A stretch of DNA of 64,000 nt, taken from contig NZ_CP007033.1 of assembly GCF_000512895.1 (NCBI RefSeq), positions 1,227,001 to 1,291,000 on the forward strand, in the 5' to 3' direction. Below, in pieces: positions 1 to 8,734 of this stretch. Origin of the DNA: Dehalobacter restrictus DSM 9455. Lineage in GTDB: Bacteria; Bacillota; Desulfitobacteriia; Desulfitobacteriales; Syntrophobotulaceae. Under the pieces are notes generated by a model that did no database searches, was not told the DNA's origin, and was given only the letters and a program-made list of their open reading frames with translations. The position numbers were made by a program, and so were the translations under genes. Every line of letters starts with the position of its first letter. The stretch's first letter is position 1.

Positions 1-47
1 TAGTTTACCAGTGCCTACTGGCAGGGAAAAATATAGAAGCAACTATC

Positions 48-73
48 AGCCAGGAGAAAATCCTGGCTTTTTT
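48..73 (+). terminator. Rho-independent terminator
   Basis: An 8-bp perfect stem (AGCCAGGA at 48-55 with TCCTGGCT at 61-68) with a GAAAA loop is followed by a T tract to 73. It would end transcription of a gene lying left of the window and isolates the yigZ-like gene downstream. Confidence 0.8.
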
Positions 74-199
74 GTGTTCGGTTATAGTGTGAAAAAGTCA
101 AATATAAGAAGGGTTAAAGGATATAAGTTGAAATCTATGTTATATTTAGAATATAGGTACTGGCTAAAACTATAATTAAGTTAATGGTGGGGACGAAAA

Positions 200-826
200 G
201 TGGAAGCATTTAAAACAATCGAGAGAGAGACAGAGGCCGAACAAGTCGTTGAAAAATCAAGGTTTATCGCTTTGGTTAAATATATCGAAGGCACGGCCGA
301 AGCCGAAAAAAATATGAAGGAAATCCGGGAAGTCCTTCCTAATGCCCGTCATTATGTATACGCTTACCGTATTCACGAAGGCAGGATTGAGAAAGCCTCG
401 GATGACGGCGAACCGCAGGGTACAGGGGGAAGACCGGTCATGGAACTGCTCCAGCACCGGCAGCTCTGGAACATCCAGATCATTGTTGTGCGTTATTTTG
501 GCGGTATCCTGCTTGGTACCGGTGGACTTACAAGAGCCTATGGCGGGACAGCCCGCCTTGCATTGGAGAACACAGCGATTGTCCAGCTCGTTCCGCACCG
601 GATCTATGTACTCCGGATTCCGTACTCCTGGTTTGAACAGATCCGGTACGGCCTGAAGCAAAAGGGCATGGAAAGCGGTAATGAAAAGTTTAGTGAAGAA
701 ATTGATCTTGAAGTATACATCCGGGATGGAGATCAGGATACCTTTACTGGCTGGCTGCATGAATTCACCAACGGGCAGGTTTCCTGGAAGGATGCTGGGG
801 CTGTATTAAAGTCGGTTAGCGTATAG
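200..826 (+). CDS. YigZ/IMPACT family protein
   Basis: A 208-residue protein of the YigZ (UPF0029, IMPACT-like) family, normal length for bacterial members. The N-terminal half carries the family signatures DDGEPQGTGGRP (about residues 72-83) and VVRYFGGILLGTGGL (about 97-111); the C-terminal ferredoxin-like domain (about 140-205) is less conserved. IMPACT relatives in eukaryotes modulate the translation stress kinase GCN2, while the bacterial role is unsettled, so no precise function is claimed. The GTG start at 200 is preceded by a GGTGGGGA Shine-Dalgarno run. It appears monocistronic: a terminator lies upstream and a GC-rich inverted sequence followed by nine T lies just after the stop (about 833-855). 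Confidence 0.9.
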   Translation: MEAFKTIERETEAEQVVEKSRFIALVKYIEGTAEAEKNMKEIREVLPNARHYVYAYRIHEGRIEKASDDGEPQGTGGRPVMELLQHRQLWNIQIIVVRYFGGILLGTGGLTRAYGGTARLALENTAIVQLVPHRIYVLRIPYSWFEQIRYGLKQKGMESGNEKFSEEIDLEVYIRDGDQDTFTGWLHEFTNGQVSWKDAGAVLKSVSV

Positions 827-1123
827 AAAATAAGACCCTCAGGGGCCTTTTTTTTTACGCAAAATATGTAGGTACTGGGAACGCATGGATTAATCTACTG
901 GTACTATTGGGAAACAAAAATAGTCCGAAAGTATCAATTTCTTGTAAAAGACATCATTTCGACAAATTTCCTCTTGAGGGTCTGAGTTTTTATAGATAGA
1001 ATCCATATAAAACCAAATGTAAAATGATTGTAAACTAAACGTAAATATATTGTAAAAAATAGACAAGGCTTAACTAGTTGCATATGGCAGCGGCTGATTA
1101 TATTAATGCTGGGCGGTAAAAAT

Positions 1124-1623
1124 ATGAAAATCAGAGAATTTATTAGTTTAAGAAAAATACGGGAATGCAAAAAAGGTCAGGCTATGGTGGAATTTGCACT
1201 GGTTTTGCCTATCTTACTACTATTTTTTGGTTTTATTTTGGATGCCGGACGAATTGTCGATGCACAAGTATTGGTACAGAGTGCAGCAAATGAGGGAATC
1301 CGGCAAGTTACCAGCAAGACAAATATCAAAGAACAAGTAAAAAATTCCATTAGTGATTATACAGACAGATTGGATTTTGATCAGTTAACCGTTGAGGCCA
1401 AAGCTGGAGAGACAAAACGAAGGAATTATACGTATCATGCGAACAAGGGATCTCAATTTCAAGAATTACCAAGCTATTATACATATTTTAACGCGACAGT
1501 AACCTTGGAATATGATGTACCGGTGCTCATGCCGCAGTCAAAATTGTTTTTGGTGATGAATTTAGGGTATTGTCAACATTTACTTCGCAGGTGTTTTTAG
1601 AGGGGTACCCTGAGGATGGTTAG
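1124..1623 (+). CDS. TadE-like protein 1, apparent -1 frameshift near its end
   Basis: TadE-type surface or pilus-associated protein. After a basic N-terminus comes the TadE signature GQAMVEFALVLPILLLFF, a single membrane segment with the conserved Glu. In the uninterrupted frame it stops at 1600 with an atypical tail. A -1 shift at the AAAA run near 1541-1545 would instead continue with KIVFGDEFRVLSTFTSQ and stop at 1623. That tail matches the second TadE protein (VIFGEQLTFTK) and creates an 8-base overlap with the next start codon, as expected in a coupled operon. I therefore think the true product ends at 1623 and one A is missing. The ATG at 1124 is preferred over 1106 because a GGGCGG sequence sits about 8 bases before it. 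No secretion ATPase is present nearby. Confidence 0.75.
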
Positions 1624-2170
1624 AGATATCGAACGGATACGTTTGAAGGGAAGGGTGTTCAATTTGATGCGCATGCTAAAAAATGAAAATGGACAGGCAC
1701 TTGTTGAATTTGCCCTGGTACTTCCTTTATTTCTAACGTTAACGTTTGCTGTGATAGATTTAGGGTGGATGATGAATAAGTATCTTACTTTTGATTACGC
1801 TTATCGCAATGCGTCTTGGACAATGGGTATAAGCTATGATAGTGATTATTCCCAAACTATCAGTGGAGAATCTGCCAAAAAAGCAATAAAAGAGGCAATG
1901 GAAAAGACATCGTCGCTGGTTGATGAGGAAGATCTGTCTGTGAGTGATGCCAAGTTAAAATGTTGGACTGAAAAGAAAGACTACTACACGCCCAAAAGTG
2001 GCGGCGGTACGGATCAAAATACAAAAAAATGGAGATATGCGCAGATCACAGCCAGTTTAGTTTATACAGTTGAACCGTTGACTCCGGTAGGAAGAGTGAT
2101 ATTCGGAGAACAGCTGACATTTACGAAAAACCTTAAAAAAAATCGACTGATTATGACAAAAGAAGGTTAG
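1616..2170 (+). CDS. TadE-like protein 2
   Basis: Second member of the trio, 184 residues. The TadE signature GQALVEFALVLPLFLTLTF lies at about residues 28-46, after a cytoplasmic, basic N-terminus; the rest is a predicted extracytoplasmic domain with a Gly-rich KSGGGTDQNTKK stretch. In Tad systems TadE/TadF proteins are pseudopilins processed by a prepilin peptidase; whether these are assembled into a fibre or act as single surface proteins is unknown. The start overlaps the frame-corrected end of the first tadE gene, and the third gene begins 38 bases after the stop, so the three are likely co-transcribed. Confidence 0.8.
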   Translation: MVRDIERIRLKGRVFNLMRMLKNENGQALVEFALVLPLFLTLTFAVIDLGWMMNKYLTFDYAYRNASWTMGISYDSDYSQTISGESAKKAIKEAMEKTSSLVDEEDLSVSDAKLKCWTEKKDYYTPKSGGGTDQNTKKWRYAQITASLVYTVEPLTPVGRVIFGEQLTFTKNLKKNRLIMTKEG

Positions 2171-2208
2171 CAAATCAAAGTGTGTTAGGTCAGAAAGTAG
2201 GTGGCAAT

Positions 2209-2691
2209 ATGCCTAGAAGCGTCTGCTTGCTGATGCGTAAACTTTTAAAAAATGAAGATGGAAATATCACAATTCTATTTGCTGCCCTGTTAATTGTATT
2301 GTTTGGGTTTACAGGACTTGTTGTAGATATTGGCGGGATGTACTTAAATCGTCTACACTTGTTTGAGGTTGGGCAAATAATCAGGGATGCGCGTTTTAAT
2401 GAAACATTGGCGATCGATCATTCGGAAAATCCTGAAGCGACGCTCAATGACATTGCCGACACCTATGCAGTATTAAATGGACTGGATGAAAGCCAGGTAA
2501 GCGTAGATTATTATCAGACAAAACTGACGGAAACAGAACGAAATTACGAATTGGATATTAATCTTACAGATACCTATGACTGCATATTTATAAAAATCTT
2601 CGGTATTGATACCCAAACAATTAATGTGACCATACATGGAACCAGTACAGCTGCAAAATCACCCCGAATATGGGCTCCAGGAAGAAAGTAG
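2209..2691 (+). CDS. TadE/TadG-like protein 3
   Basis: Third gene of the trio, about 160 residues from the ATG at 2209 (chosen over the GTG at 2182 because AGTAGGTGG stands directly before it). The N-terminus GNITILFAALLIVLFGFTGL followed by VVDIGGMYLNR is typical of TadG-type proteins (Flp pilus-assembly TadE/G-like N-terminal domain), with one membrane anchor and an extracytoplasmic remainder. Family TadG proteins often carry a C-terminal von Willebrand A domain; this one does not, so it is a short form. The last residues (SPRIWAPGRK) look unlike the end of the two TadE proteins and may have been altered by a deletion. Confidence 0.75.
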   Translation: MPRSVCLLMRKLLKNEDGNITILFAALLIVLFGFTGLVVDIGGMYLNRLHLFEVGQIIRDARFNETLAIDHSENPEATLNDIADTYAVLNGLDESQVSVDYYQTKLTETERNYELDINLTDTYDCIFIKIFGIDTQTINVTIHGTSTAAKSPRIWAPGRK

Positions 2692-2782
2692 TCTTCATGT
2701 TCCCGACCTGGTTATCCGTGATAAATTCCTCCTGTTCCTCTGCCGGAAGCCCATATTTTTTTCCCCTCTGAAAAGATAAAAA

Positions 2783-2840
2783 CTGCTGACAAACGATTGC
2801 CTTGTCAGCAGCCTGGCCCCCTGTTAAATACAAGGGGCCA
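2783..2840 (+). terminator. Two adjacent hairpins after the tad-like trio
   Basis: First hairpin: CTGCTGACAA (2783-2792) pairs perfectly with TTGTCAGCAG (2802-2811). Second: TGGCCCC (2814-2820) pairs with GGGGCCA (2834-2840). A T6 run follows 12 bases later. They probably end the tad-like operon, although the T tract is farther away than in a standard terminator. Confidence 0.5.
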
Positions 2841-2931
2841 ATTAAATGCAATTTTTTAAGGATTCTTGACAAAATGAATGATATAATAAACCAGATCAAA
2901 TCATCAGGAAAAGAAAGGAACCCGACAGAGG

Positions 2932-3927
2932 ATGAATCAAAGAGATCCGTACTTCGACAACCTGAAATTCATGCTGATTGTTTTGGTGGTTGTCGGTCAT
3001 ATGATTGAACCCCTGATCTATATTCCAGCTTTCAAATCCATTTATGCGTTTATTTATTCATTTCATATGCCGCTGTTTGTTTTCATTTCCGGCTATTTTG
3101 CCAAGAATATTGATGATCCGAAATATGAGATAAAAATTATCAGCAAACTAGTCATACCCTATGTTATTTTCGAAATGATCTATTCCGTTTTTGACTTTTG
3201 GATTTTCCATAAGGAAAGCCTGCATTTTACTTTTTTTACGCCGTACTGGATCATGTGGTTTTTATTCAGCATGATTATTTGGAAAGTGGCGCTGCCTTAT
3301 GTGGTCAGGATCAGATATGCACTGCCTGTTACATTTCTTTTCGGCCTTATTGCCGGATATACGGGTGAGCTGGGTTACTATGCGAGCCTGTCGCGGATTG
3401 TTGTTTTCTTTCCGTTTTTCCTGGCAGGCTTTTATTTTGAGAAAAAGCATCTGGAAAAGCTGCTGACGAAAAATTGGCGCTTCGCTGCTGGCGGTGTTAT
3501 GCTACTGGCTTTTCTGGCTTTCTGTTATTTTGGTCAGAATTATACCGTTACGTGGTTTTATGGGAGCGCATCTTATCAGGCGCTTGGCGCTACGGAATGG
3601 TTCGCAGGTCTATACCGTGGAGGTATTTACCTGCTGGCTGTAGTTTTAGGTCTGAGCCTGCTGCTGCTGGTGCCTGGCAGGAAGGTTCCTCTGGTTTCAG
3701 CGTTGGGGCGCAATACGATGTATACGTATCTGCTTCATGGATTGATCGTGAAGGCCCTTGTTGCATACGGGTTTTATCAGGTTTTGCAGACAGGACCGCA
3801 GCGAGCGCTGGTAATAATACTTGGGGCAGCGCTGGCAATCATCCTGGCCTTGAACGGAATTAGAACTTTATTTAAATGGATGGTTGAACCCAAGGTGTCT
3901 TTTCTTTTTAAGGAGAACAGCAAATGA
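2932..3927 (+). CDS. Acyltransferase family 3 membrane protein
   Basis: A 331-residue polytopic membrane protein of the acyltransferase-3 group (OafA/fucose 4-O-acetylase-like), which transfers acyl groups, usually acetyl, to surface sugars. It begins with the hallmark YFDNLKFMLIVLVVVGHMIEP, where the His after the first membrane segment matches the conserved catalytic His. The motif SFHMPLFVFISGYFAKN follows at about 42-58, and about ten hydrophobic segments run to the C-terminus. The acceptor cannot be read from sequence. A tiny ORF overlaps its stop codon, so it may once have headed a longer operon. Confidence 0.85.
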   Translation: MNQRDPYFDNLKFMLIVLVVVGHMIEPLIYIPAFKSIYAFIYSFHMPLFVFISGYFAKNIDDPKYEIKIISKLVIPYVIFEMIYSVFDFWIFHKESLHFTFFTPYWIMWFLFSMIIWKVALPYVVRIRYALPVTFLFGLIAGYTGELGYYASLSRIVVFFPFFLAGFYFEKKHLEKLLTKNWRFAAGGVMLLAFLAFCYFGQNYTVTWFYGSASYQALGATEWFAGLYRGGIYLLAVVLGLSLLLLVPGRKVPLVSALGRNTMYTYLLHGLIVKALVAYGFYQVLQTGPQRALVIILGAALAIILALNGIRTLFKWMVEPKVSFLFKENSK

Positions 3928-3983
3928 AAATAAATGAAATATTTGAAGGCTACATATTGGCGAATATGAGAGAAGTCAAATAA
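3924..3983 (+). CDS. 19-residue ORF with strong ribosome binding site
   Basis: The ATG overlaps the TGA of the acyltransferase gene (ATGA arrangement) and is preceded by AAGGAG eight bases upstream, so it should be translated. The product MKINEIFEGYILANMREVK ends at TAA 3981-3983. It could be the surviving start of a lost downstream gene or a real small protein. I do not recognise it. Confidence 0.35.
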   Translation: MKINEIFEGYILANMREVK

Positions 3984-4100
3984 TTAATTGGTTAATAAAA
4001 ATAATATATATTGAATTAGAAAATCTCCTTCGGGATACAACTATACGGTTGGTTCTTTGGTGTATTTGAAAGTATTCGTACAATCAAGGAGGGGATTAGC

Positions 4101-4781
4101 ATAGGAATCAAGCTTGCTGTATTTGATATTGACGGTACCTTGGCACCAACGGACGATCCGATTACTGCCCAGGTAGCCTGTAAATTAAGATCGCTGGAAC
4201 GTCAGGGGATCAGAATTGTTTTTATTTCCGGTCGGACGGCTTCCTACCTGGCGGGATTGGCTAGGGGAATTGGGATCTGTCAACCTTTGGTTGCAGGAGA
4301 AAACGGCGGCGTTATTTTTGAGCCGCTGCGTAAATGGGAGAAAAAGCTTGAAGCTATCCCGCACCAGATAGGTGAGGTAATGAAGCAAGATCTTCTGAAA
4401 AAATTTCCGGATCTCTGGTTTCAGCCCAATCAGACGATGCTGACTGCCGCACCTAAGGATTTTTCCACGGTTAATTTATTGTATCAGGCAGTACAAGCTC
4501 TGGAACCGGTGAAGAGAAATAAGTATAAAATCAATCGATACGATGATTGTGTAGAGGTCATGCCCAAAGAAAACAGCAAGGGTCGGGCCCTTGCTGTGGT
4601 CAAAGAGATCCTTGGTATTCGCAGTGAGGAAGTCATTGTATTTGGAAATACGATCGTGGATTTGCCAATGAAAGACGAAACAAACGATTTCCTTATGATC
4701 GGGGATGCAGCCGTTGCGGAAGGTATCAGCAACTACCCCTGTATAGAAGAAGCTCTCGACTACCTCGAAAGCAATCTATAG
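4101..4781 (+). CDS. Cof-type HAD hydrolase, non-canonical start
   Basis: HAD-superfamily (type IIB, Cof-like) phosphatase, about 226 residues. Motif I is LAVFDIDGTLAPTDD with the catalytic Asp pair, motif II is FISGRT, and a GNTIVDLPM motif near residue 190 stands where relatives have the metal-binding GDxxNDxxM. The replacement of the first Asp by Asn is unusual. The first canonical start (TTG 4140) lies inside motif I and would destroy the active site. The strong AAGGAGGGG at 4086-4094 stands seven bases before ATA 4101, which would give IGIKLAVFDIDGT, so translation probably starts at ATA 4101, or a base is wrong there. The substrate is unknown. Confidence 0.75.
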   Translation: MGIKLAVFDIDGTLAPTDDPITAQVACKLRSLERQGIRIVFISGRTASYLAGLARGIGICQPLVAGENGGVIFEPLRKWEKKLEAIPHQIGEVMKQDLLKKFPDLWFQPNQTMLTAAPKDFSTVNLLYQAVQALEPVKRNKYKINRYDDCVEVMPKENSKGRALAVVKEILGIRSEEVIVFGNTIVDLPMKDETNDFLMIGDAAVAEGISNYPCIEEALDYLESNL

Positions 4782-4869
4782 TTTACATAGTTTCTAGCAT
4801 GCAGATTTACGGGCCAATAGCCGAAAAGCGGTATTATAGCCCGCAGATAAGCCAAAACCTATAAGCCAG

Positions 4870-6264
4870 CTAGACTTCAAGCTTTTTTAGTATATTGCGG
4901 GCGACATAGATGCCGCTGGCTGCGGACTGGGATAGGGAACGGGTAATGCCTGCTCCGTCGCCAATCGCATAAAAATTCGAATACTTTGTTTCCAACTGCT
5001 TGTTCAGCTGTGGCCTGGCCGAATAGAATTTCACTTCAACGCCGTAAAGCAATGTATCATAGTTCGCCGTTCCGGGTGCGATTTTATCCAGTTTATAGAT
5101 CATTTCAATGATATTATCGAGATGGCGTTTCGGAAGGGCAAGTCCAAGATCGCCGGCGTTCGCGGATTGCAAAGTGGGTTTGGTGAATGATTTCATCATT
5201 CTTTTTTCATTTGTCCGCCGGCCTTTCATCAGGTCGCCGAAGCGCTGAACGATGACACCTTCGCCAAGCATGTTGGAAAGCGTGGCGATATATTTGCCAT
5301 ACTTTAATGGTTCGTTGAACGGAGAAGTGAATTTATTACAGACCAGCAGCGCAAAATTCGTATTGTTGCTTTTCAGTTTATCGTCGGAATAACTGTGACC
5401 GTTTACAGTAAGTACGCCGACGGTATTTTCTGTGACGACATGTCCCCGGGGATTCATGCAGAAGGTTTTGACCAGGTCATTGTATTTCCGGGTGTAGTAA
5501 TGCAACTTAGCCTCGTAGACTTCATCGGTGATCTGACTGAACACTTCGTAAGGAAGTTCGACTCTGACGCCGAGATCAATTTGATTGTTCGTCATCGGAA
5601 TATTCATCTTCCTGCATAATGAAGTAAACCACTCGCTTCCAACCCGGCCAACCGCGCAGACCAGACAGTCACAGGAATATTCCCCAACGGCTGCGGACAA
5701 AATATACCTGTCTTTATTCTGGGAAACATCGATGATTTCTGTCTTATGTCTGATTTCAACTTTGTCCTTTAAAAAATTGAAGATATTGGTCATGATTTTA
5801 AGATTATTCTCAGTGCCAAGGTGTTTGACTTCGGCCTGGAGAAGATGAAGATCGTTTTGGAGCGCAATTTTTCCGATTTCGCGCGCTTTGGGAGTTTGGG
5901 TACTAAAACGTTTGGTCGTTGCGCCAAAGTCAACAAGCATGGAATCCATATACTCTATCAGATCCATGACATGGTCATTGGAGACATACTCATTCAGCCA
6001 GCCACCAAATTCGGTGGTAAAATTATATTTTCCGTCAGAAAAGGAACCGCACCCTCCGAACCCCTCCATGATCGCACAGGTCGGGCAATTGGCACATTTC
6101 ACGGATTTGTTTTCAGTCAGGGGGCATTTTCGGTCGCGTATGCTGTTTCCTTTTTCAAAAATGCAGATGTTAAGCTTAGGGTTGTGTTTGATCAGTTCAT
6201 AGGCACACATTATACCGGAGATTCCACCGCCGACAATACCGATATCATAATGTTTCATGATCAT
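4870..6264 (-). CDS. NAD(P)/FAD-dependent oxidoreductase (COG2509 type)
   Basis: A 464-residue flavoprotein resembling the uncharacterised FAD-dependent dehydrogenase family COG2509. The dinucleotide-binding motif DIGIVGGGISGIMCAYEL stands at residues 6-23, a cysteine-rich segment with CPLTENKSVKC and CANCPTC at about 47-63, and the FAD-closing motif FYAIGDGAGITRSLSQSAA near 431-449. The four or five clustered Cys could bind an Fe-S centre or act in redox chemistry, which is inference. A GAGAGG site precedes the ATG; ATG 6258 is an equally possible start. It stands alone, convergent with the HAD gene and divergent from the permease gene. Confidence 0.85.
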   Translation of the reverse strand: MIMKHYDIGIVGGGISGIMCAYELIKHNPKLNICIFEKGNSIRDRKCPLTENKSVKCANCPTCAIMEGFGGCGSFSDGKYNFTTEFGGWLNEYVSNDHVMDLIEYMDSMLVDFGATTKRFSTQTPKAREIGKIALQNDLHLLQAEVKHLGTENNLKIMTNIFNFLKDKVEIRHKTEIIDVSQNKDRYILSAAVGEYSCDCLVCAVGRVGSEWFTSLCRKMNIPMTNNQIDLGVRVELPYEVFSQITDEVYEAKLHYYTRKYNDLVKTFCMNPRGHVVTENTVGVLTVNGHSYSDDKLKSNNTNFALLVCNKFTSPFNEPLKYGKYIATLSNMLGEGVIVQRFGDLMKGRRTNEKRMMKSFTKPTLQSANAGDLGLALPKRHLDNIIEMIYKLDKIAPGTANYDTLLYGVEVKFYSARPQLNKQLETKYSNFYAIGDGAGITRSLSQSAASGIYVARNILKKLEV

Positions 6265-6339
6265 AGTCCTCTCATTTCAAATGATTCAACCCATAAAAAA
6301 GTATAGCATTTGTCTTTTGGAAAAGGAAGTGAATATCGT

Positions 6340-7757
6340 TTGCCAAGTCCCGGCATGCTTGTCTACTTTGCTTTTATTCTTTTGATCATAATCGCCATTT
6401 CTTTTAAGAAAAACCGGTAATCATTGCTGCCATTGGACTTTTGGCCGTAGGCGTGCTGGACACCGGCAGCTTCTTTGGGGGAATTCAGGCTGCCTTCCGG
6501 GGGTTTCTCCTGACAGCTGCGGATCTGCTTCCGATCATCCTGCTGATCGGATTGGTAGTCGCTATGACCGGCATGCTGAAAGAAACGAAAACGGAAACCA
6601 TCCTGATCAAGCCAATTCTGAAGATTAAAAATGCCGCTTATTTGTACTGGCTCGCAGGGGTCATGCTGCTTACCTTTAGTTTATTTCTGTGGCCGACGCC
6701 TGCAGTCTCCCTGCTGGGGGCTTTGATCCTTCCACTGATTCACCGCAGCCGGATTTCTCCGCTTGGTTTGGCGGTTGGTCTATGCATTTTTGGCGAAGGA
6801 ATTGCGCTGGCCGGTGATTACGTGATTCAGGGTGCGCCCAGCCTTAGCGCCAGGTCAGCCGGTGTCGCTCTGGAGCAGGTCTTACGGCAGTCTCTGCCGC
6901 TTGTATGCGGAAGCGGGATCATCGCTTCTTTGATCGGCTTTCGAATGATGATGGTTCAGCAAAAGAAAAACATTCCTGCGTACGTGGTGGCAGACAACAG
7001 GGAACGACTGGACGGGCAGAAGGGGGAGGAGCAGCAAAAAGAATTTGATGTACTTTCTCCGATAAAGCAAAACCATCAGATTCAGAAAAGAAAAAGAATG
7101 ATCCTGGCACTGGCGGCAGTTGCATTTTACTTGTTGGCAGTGATCTGGCTGATCTATGGCAGATTGCGGGGAGACAGTGCCGTAGCGGTTATCGGCGGCG
7201 TAACGCTGCTTGTCCTGATTCTTGGCACGATTTTGACTGATTATAAGACATCTTTTAATACTTTTGGGCGGCATATCCAGACCGGAATGAAGTTTTCAAT
7301 GGAGGTATTTGCCCCGATCGTTGTAATATCAGGTTTCTTCCTCCTCGGGACGCATTCCGGTTATGAAAATGTCCTGCTGCACCAAGGTGCGGGCTATCTG
7401 GAACAGCTGGCCTATAAGTTATCCGGTATCGTGGTGCTTAATAAGTATTCCTGTGCCTTGCTGGTAATGCTGACAGCGGTATTGGGGGCAATGAGCGGAT
7501 CCGGTTTCGCTGCTCTGCCGTTAGCCGGCGGGATTGCGGCGGCTCTCGGACAGGCGGCCGGAATTTCAGCCGTTCCTTTGGCCGTTCTGGGGCAGGTTAC
7601 GGCAATTTGGACAGACGCTGCAGTGATTCCATGGGGATTCCCGGCTATTGTCAGTGCGGTCACCCAAACGGAAGCCGCACAGATTGTCCGGCTGAATGTG
7701 CTGCCTTGGCTGGCTGCACTTTGTTTCAGCCTCATATGGACCTTATTCAGTTATTGA
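6340..7757 (+). CDS. Polytopic permease-like membrane protein, -1 frameshift near the N-terminus
   Basis: A large integral membrane protein with ten or more hydrophobic segments and a charged loop of about 45 residues in the middle (near 7000-7100). I cannot name the substrate or family with confidence. The longest open frame begins only at TTG 6441, without a ribosome site. Upstream, TTG 6340 follows AAGGAAGTGA and encodes MPSPGMLVYFAFILLI plus a basic stop-transfer (KKNR), ending at TAA 6418-6420. Reading one base back at the CCGG joins this to VIIAAIGLLAVG and restores a full first membrane helix, so one G appears to be missing. It is either a sequencing undercall or a recent inactivating deletion. 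Confidence 0.6.
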
Positions 7758-7873
7758 AGCAATAAGGTTGTATTTGTATTTTATTCGATAAAGAAGGAGA
7801 ATTTTGTATGATTGTAGAACTACATTCAGAGTGCAATGATAGTCATTTTTAATAGGCGGGAGGATATCGGAAA

Positions 7874-8716
7874 ATGAAGTCTTCGGCAGAAATTCGGGGT
7901 TTGAAAATTATCAGCATAAATGAAGGAAAGCAAATCAGCACTGTCAAAGACATCATCATCAATTCTGAGGATGGGAGTTTGGCTTTCTTTGTCATCGACC
8001 AGCCGTCAGATTATTTTGGTGCAAGATTAATCGCTTACGCCGATATCCTGGGGTTAGGGGATTATGCATTAATCATCAATGACAGCACCGTTGTTCAGGA
8101 TGTTGCGCATAACAACCTTGCTGTGGAACTTCTAAAAAAAGATGTCAAGGTCGTTAGTTCTCAGGTTCTGACGACCCGGGGGTGCCTAATAGGTCAGGTG
8201 AAGGAAATACTGTTCGATGAAACAACCGGAATAATTGCAGCCTGTGAGGTCGTTGATCCGCAGGGGAAATGCAGCGAATTTAAATGTGATCACGTGATCA
8301 CGTACGGTAAGGAGATCATTCTGATTGATGACAATCCTCCTTCTTCAGGAAAACAAGCCAAGGAACTGATCAAGCCGGAACGGAACAAGGCGTTAGAGGC
8401 ATCCGAGCCATCGAGCGGTAAGGAGAGCCCGGCCTTGAGTGAAAAAGAGCTTTTGAAGAAGAAAATTGAACAGTTCGGTAAGAGTGAAAGTTTACTGAAG
8501 ACAGCTGAAAATAGCGGGACAATCATATATCCGGAGGATTTTAATGTCTTTGAGCAGCGCCAGCTTCAGTTCCTGCTCGGAAAAACGCTGAATAATGACA
8601 TTCAGCTTGAAAACGGTACAGTATTAAAAGCAGGAGAGCAAATTACGGGTGAGAATCTTTCCGGGGTGAAAAACCGCAGCACATTAATGCAGTTGACAGC
8701 TCATGTTGTAAAATAG
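7874..8716 (+). CDS. PRC-barrel domain protein
   Basis: A 280-residue soluble protein with two PRC-barrel-like repeats: residues about 1-75 (SSAEIRGLKIISINEGKQI, then STVKDIIIN) and about 88-155 (VVSSQVLTTRGCLIGQVKEILFDE). The remainder is a Lys/Glu-rich linker and a small C-terminal domain (residues about 212-280). PRC barrels in bacteria occur in RimM, photosynthetic reaction-centre H subunits and the sporulation YlmC/YmxH group; this protein's partner is not known. An AGGCGGGAGG sequence stands before the ATG. A second, shorter PRC-barrel gene lies at 37.2 kb in this window. Confidence 0.75.
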   Translation: MKSSAEIRGLKIISINEGKQISTVKDIIINSEDGSLAFFVIDQPSDYFGARLIAYADILGLGDYALIINDSTVVQDVAHNNLAVELLKKDVKVVSSQVLTTRGCLIGQVKEILFDETTGIIAACEVVDPQGKCSEFKCDHVITYGKEIILIDDNPPSSGKQAKELIKPERNKALEASEPSSGKESPALSEKELLKKKIEQFGKSESLLKTAENSGTIIYPEDFNVFEQRQLQFLLGKTLNNDIQLENGTVLKAGEQITGENLSGVKNRSTLMQLTAHVVK

Positions 8717-8734
8717 GGTGAGGAAGAATTGATA

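Noticed and set aside
2866-2887. TTGACA and TATAAT before the acyltransferase as a promoter
   Set aside because: The two boxes are only 10 bases apart, too close for sigma-A.
5821-6306. 161-codon plus-strand ORF opposite the COG2509 gene
   Set aside because: Lies fully on the opposite strand of an intact flavoprotein and has no domain signal.
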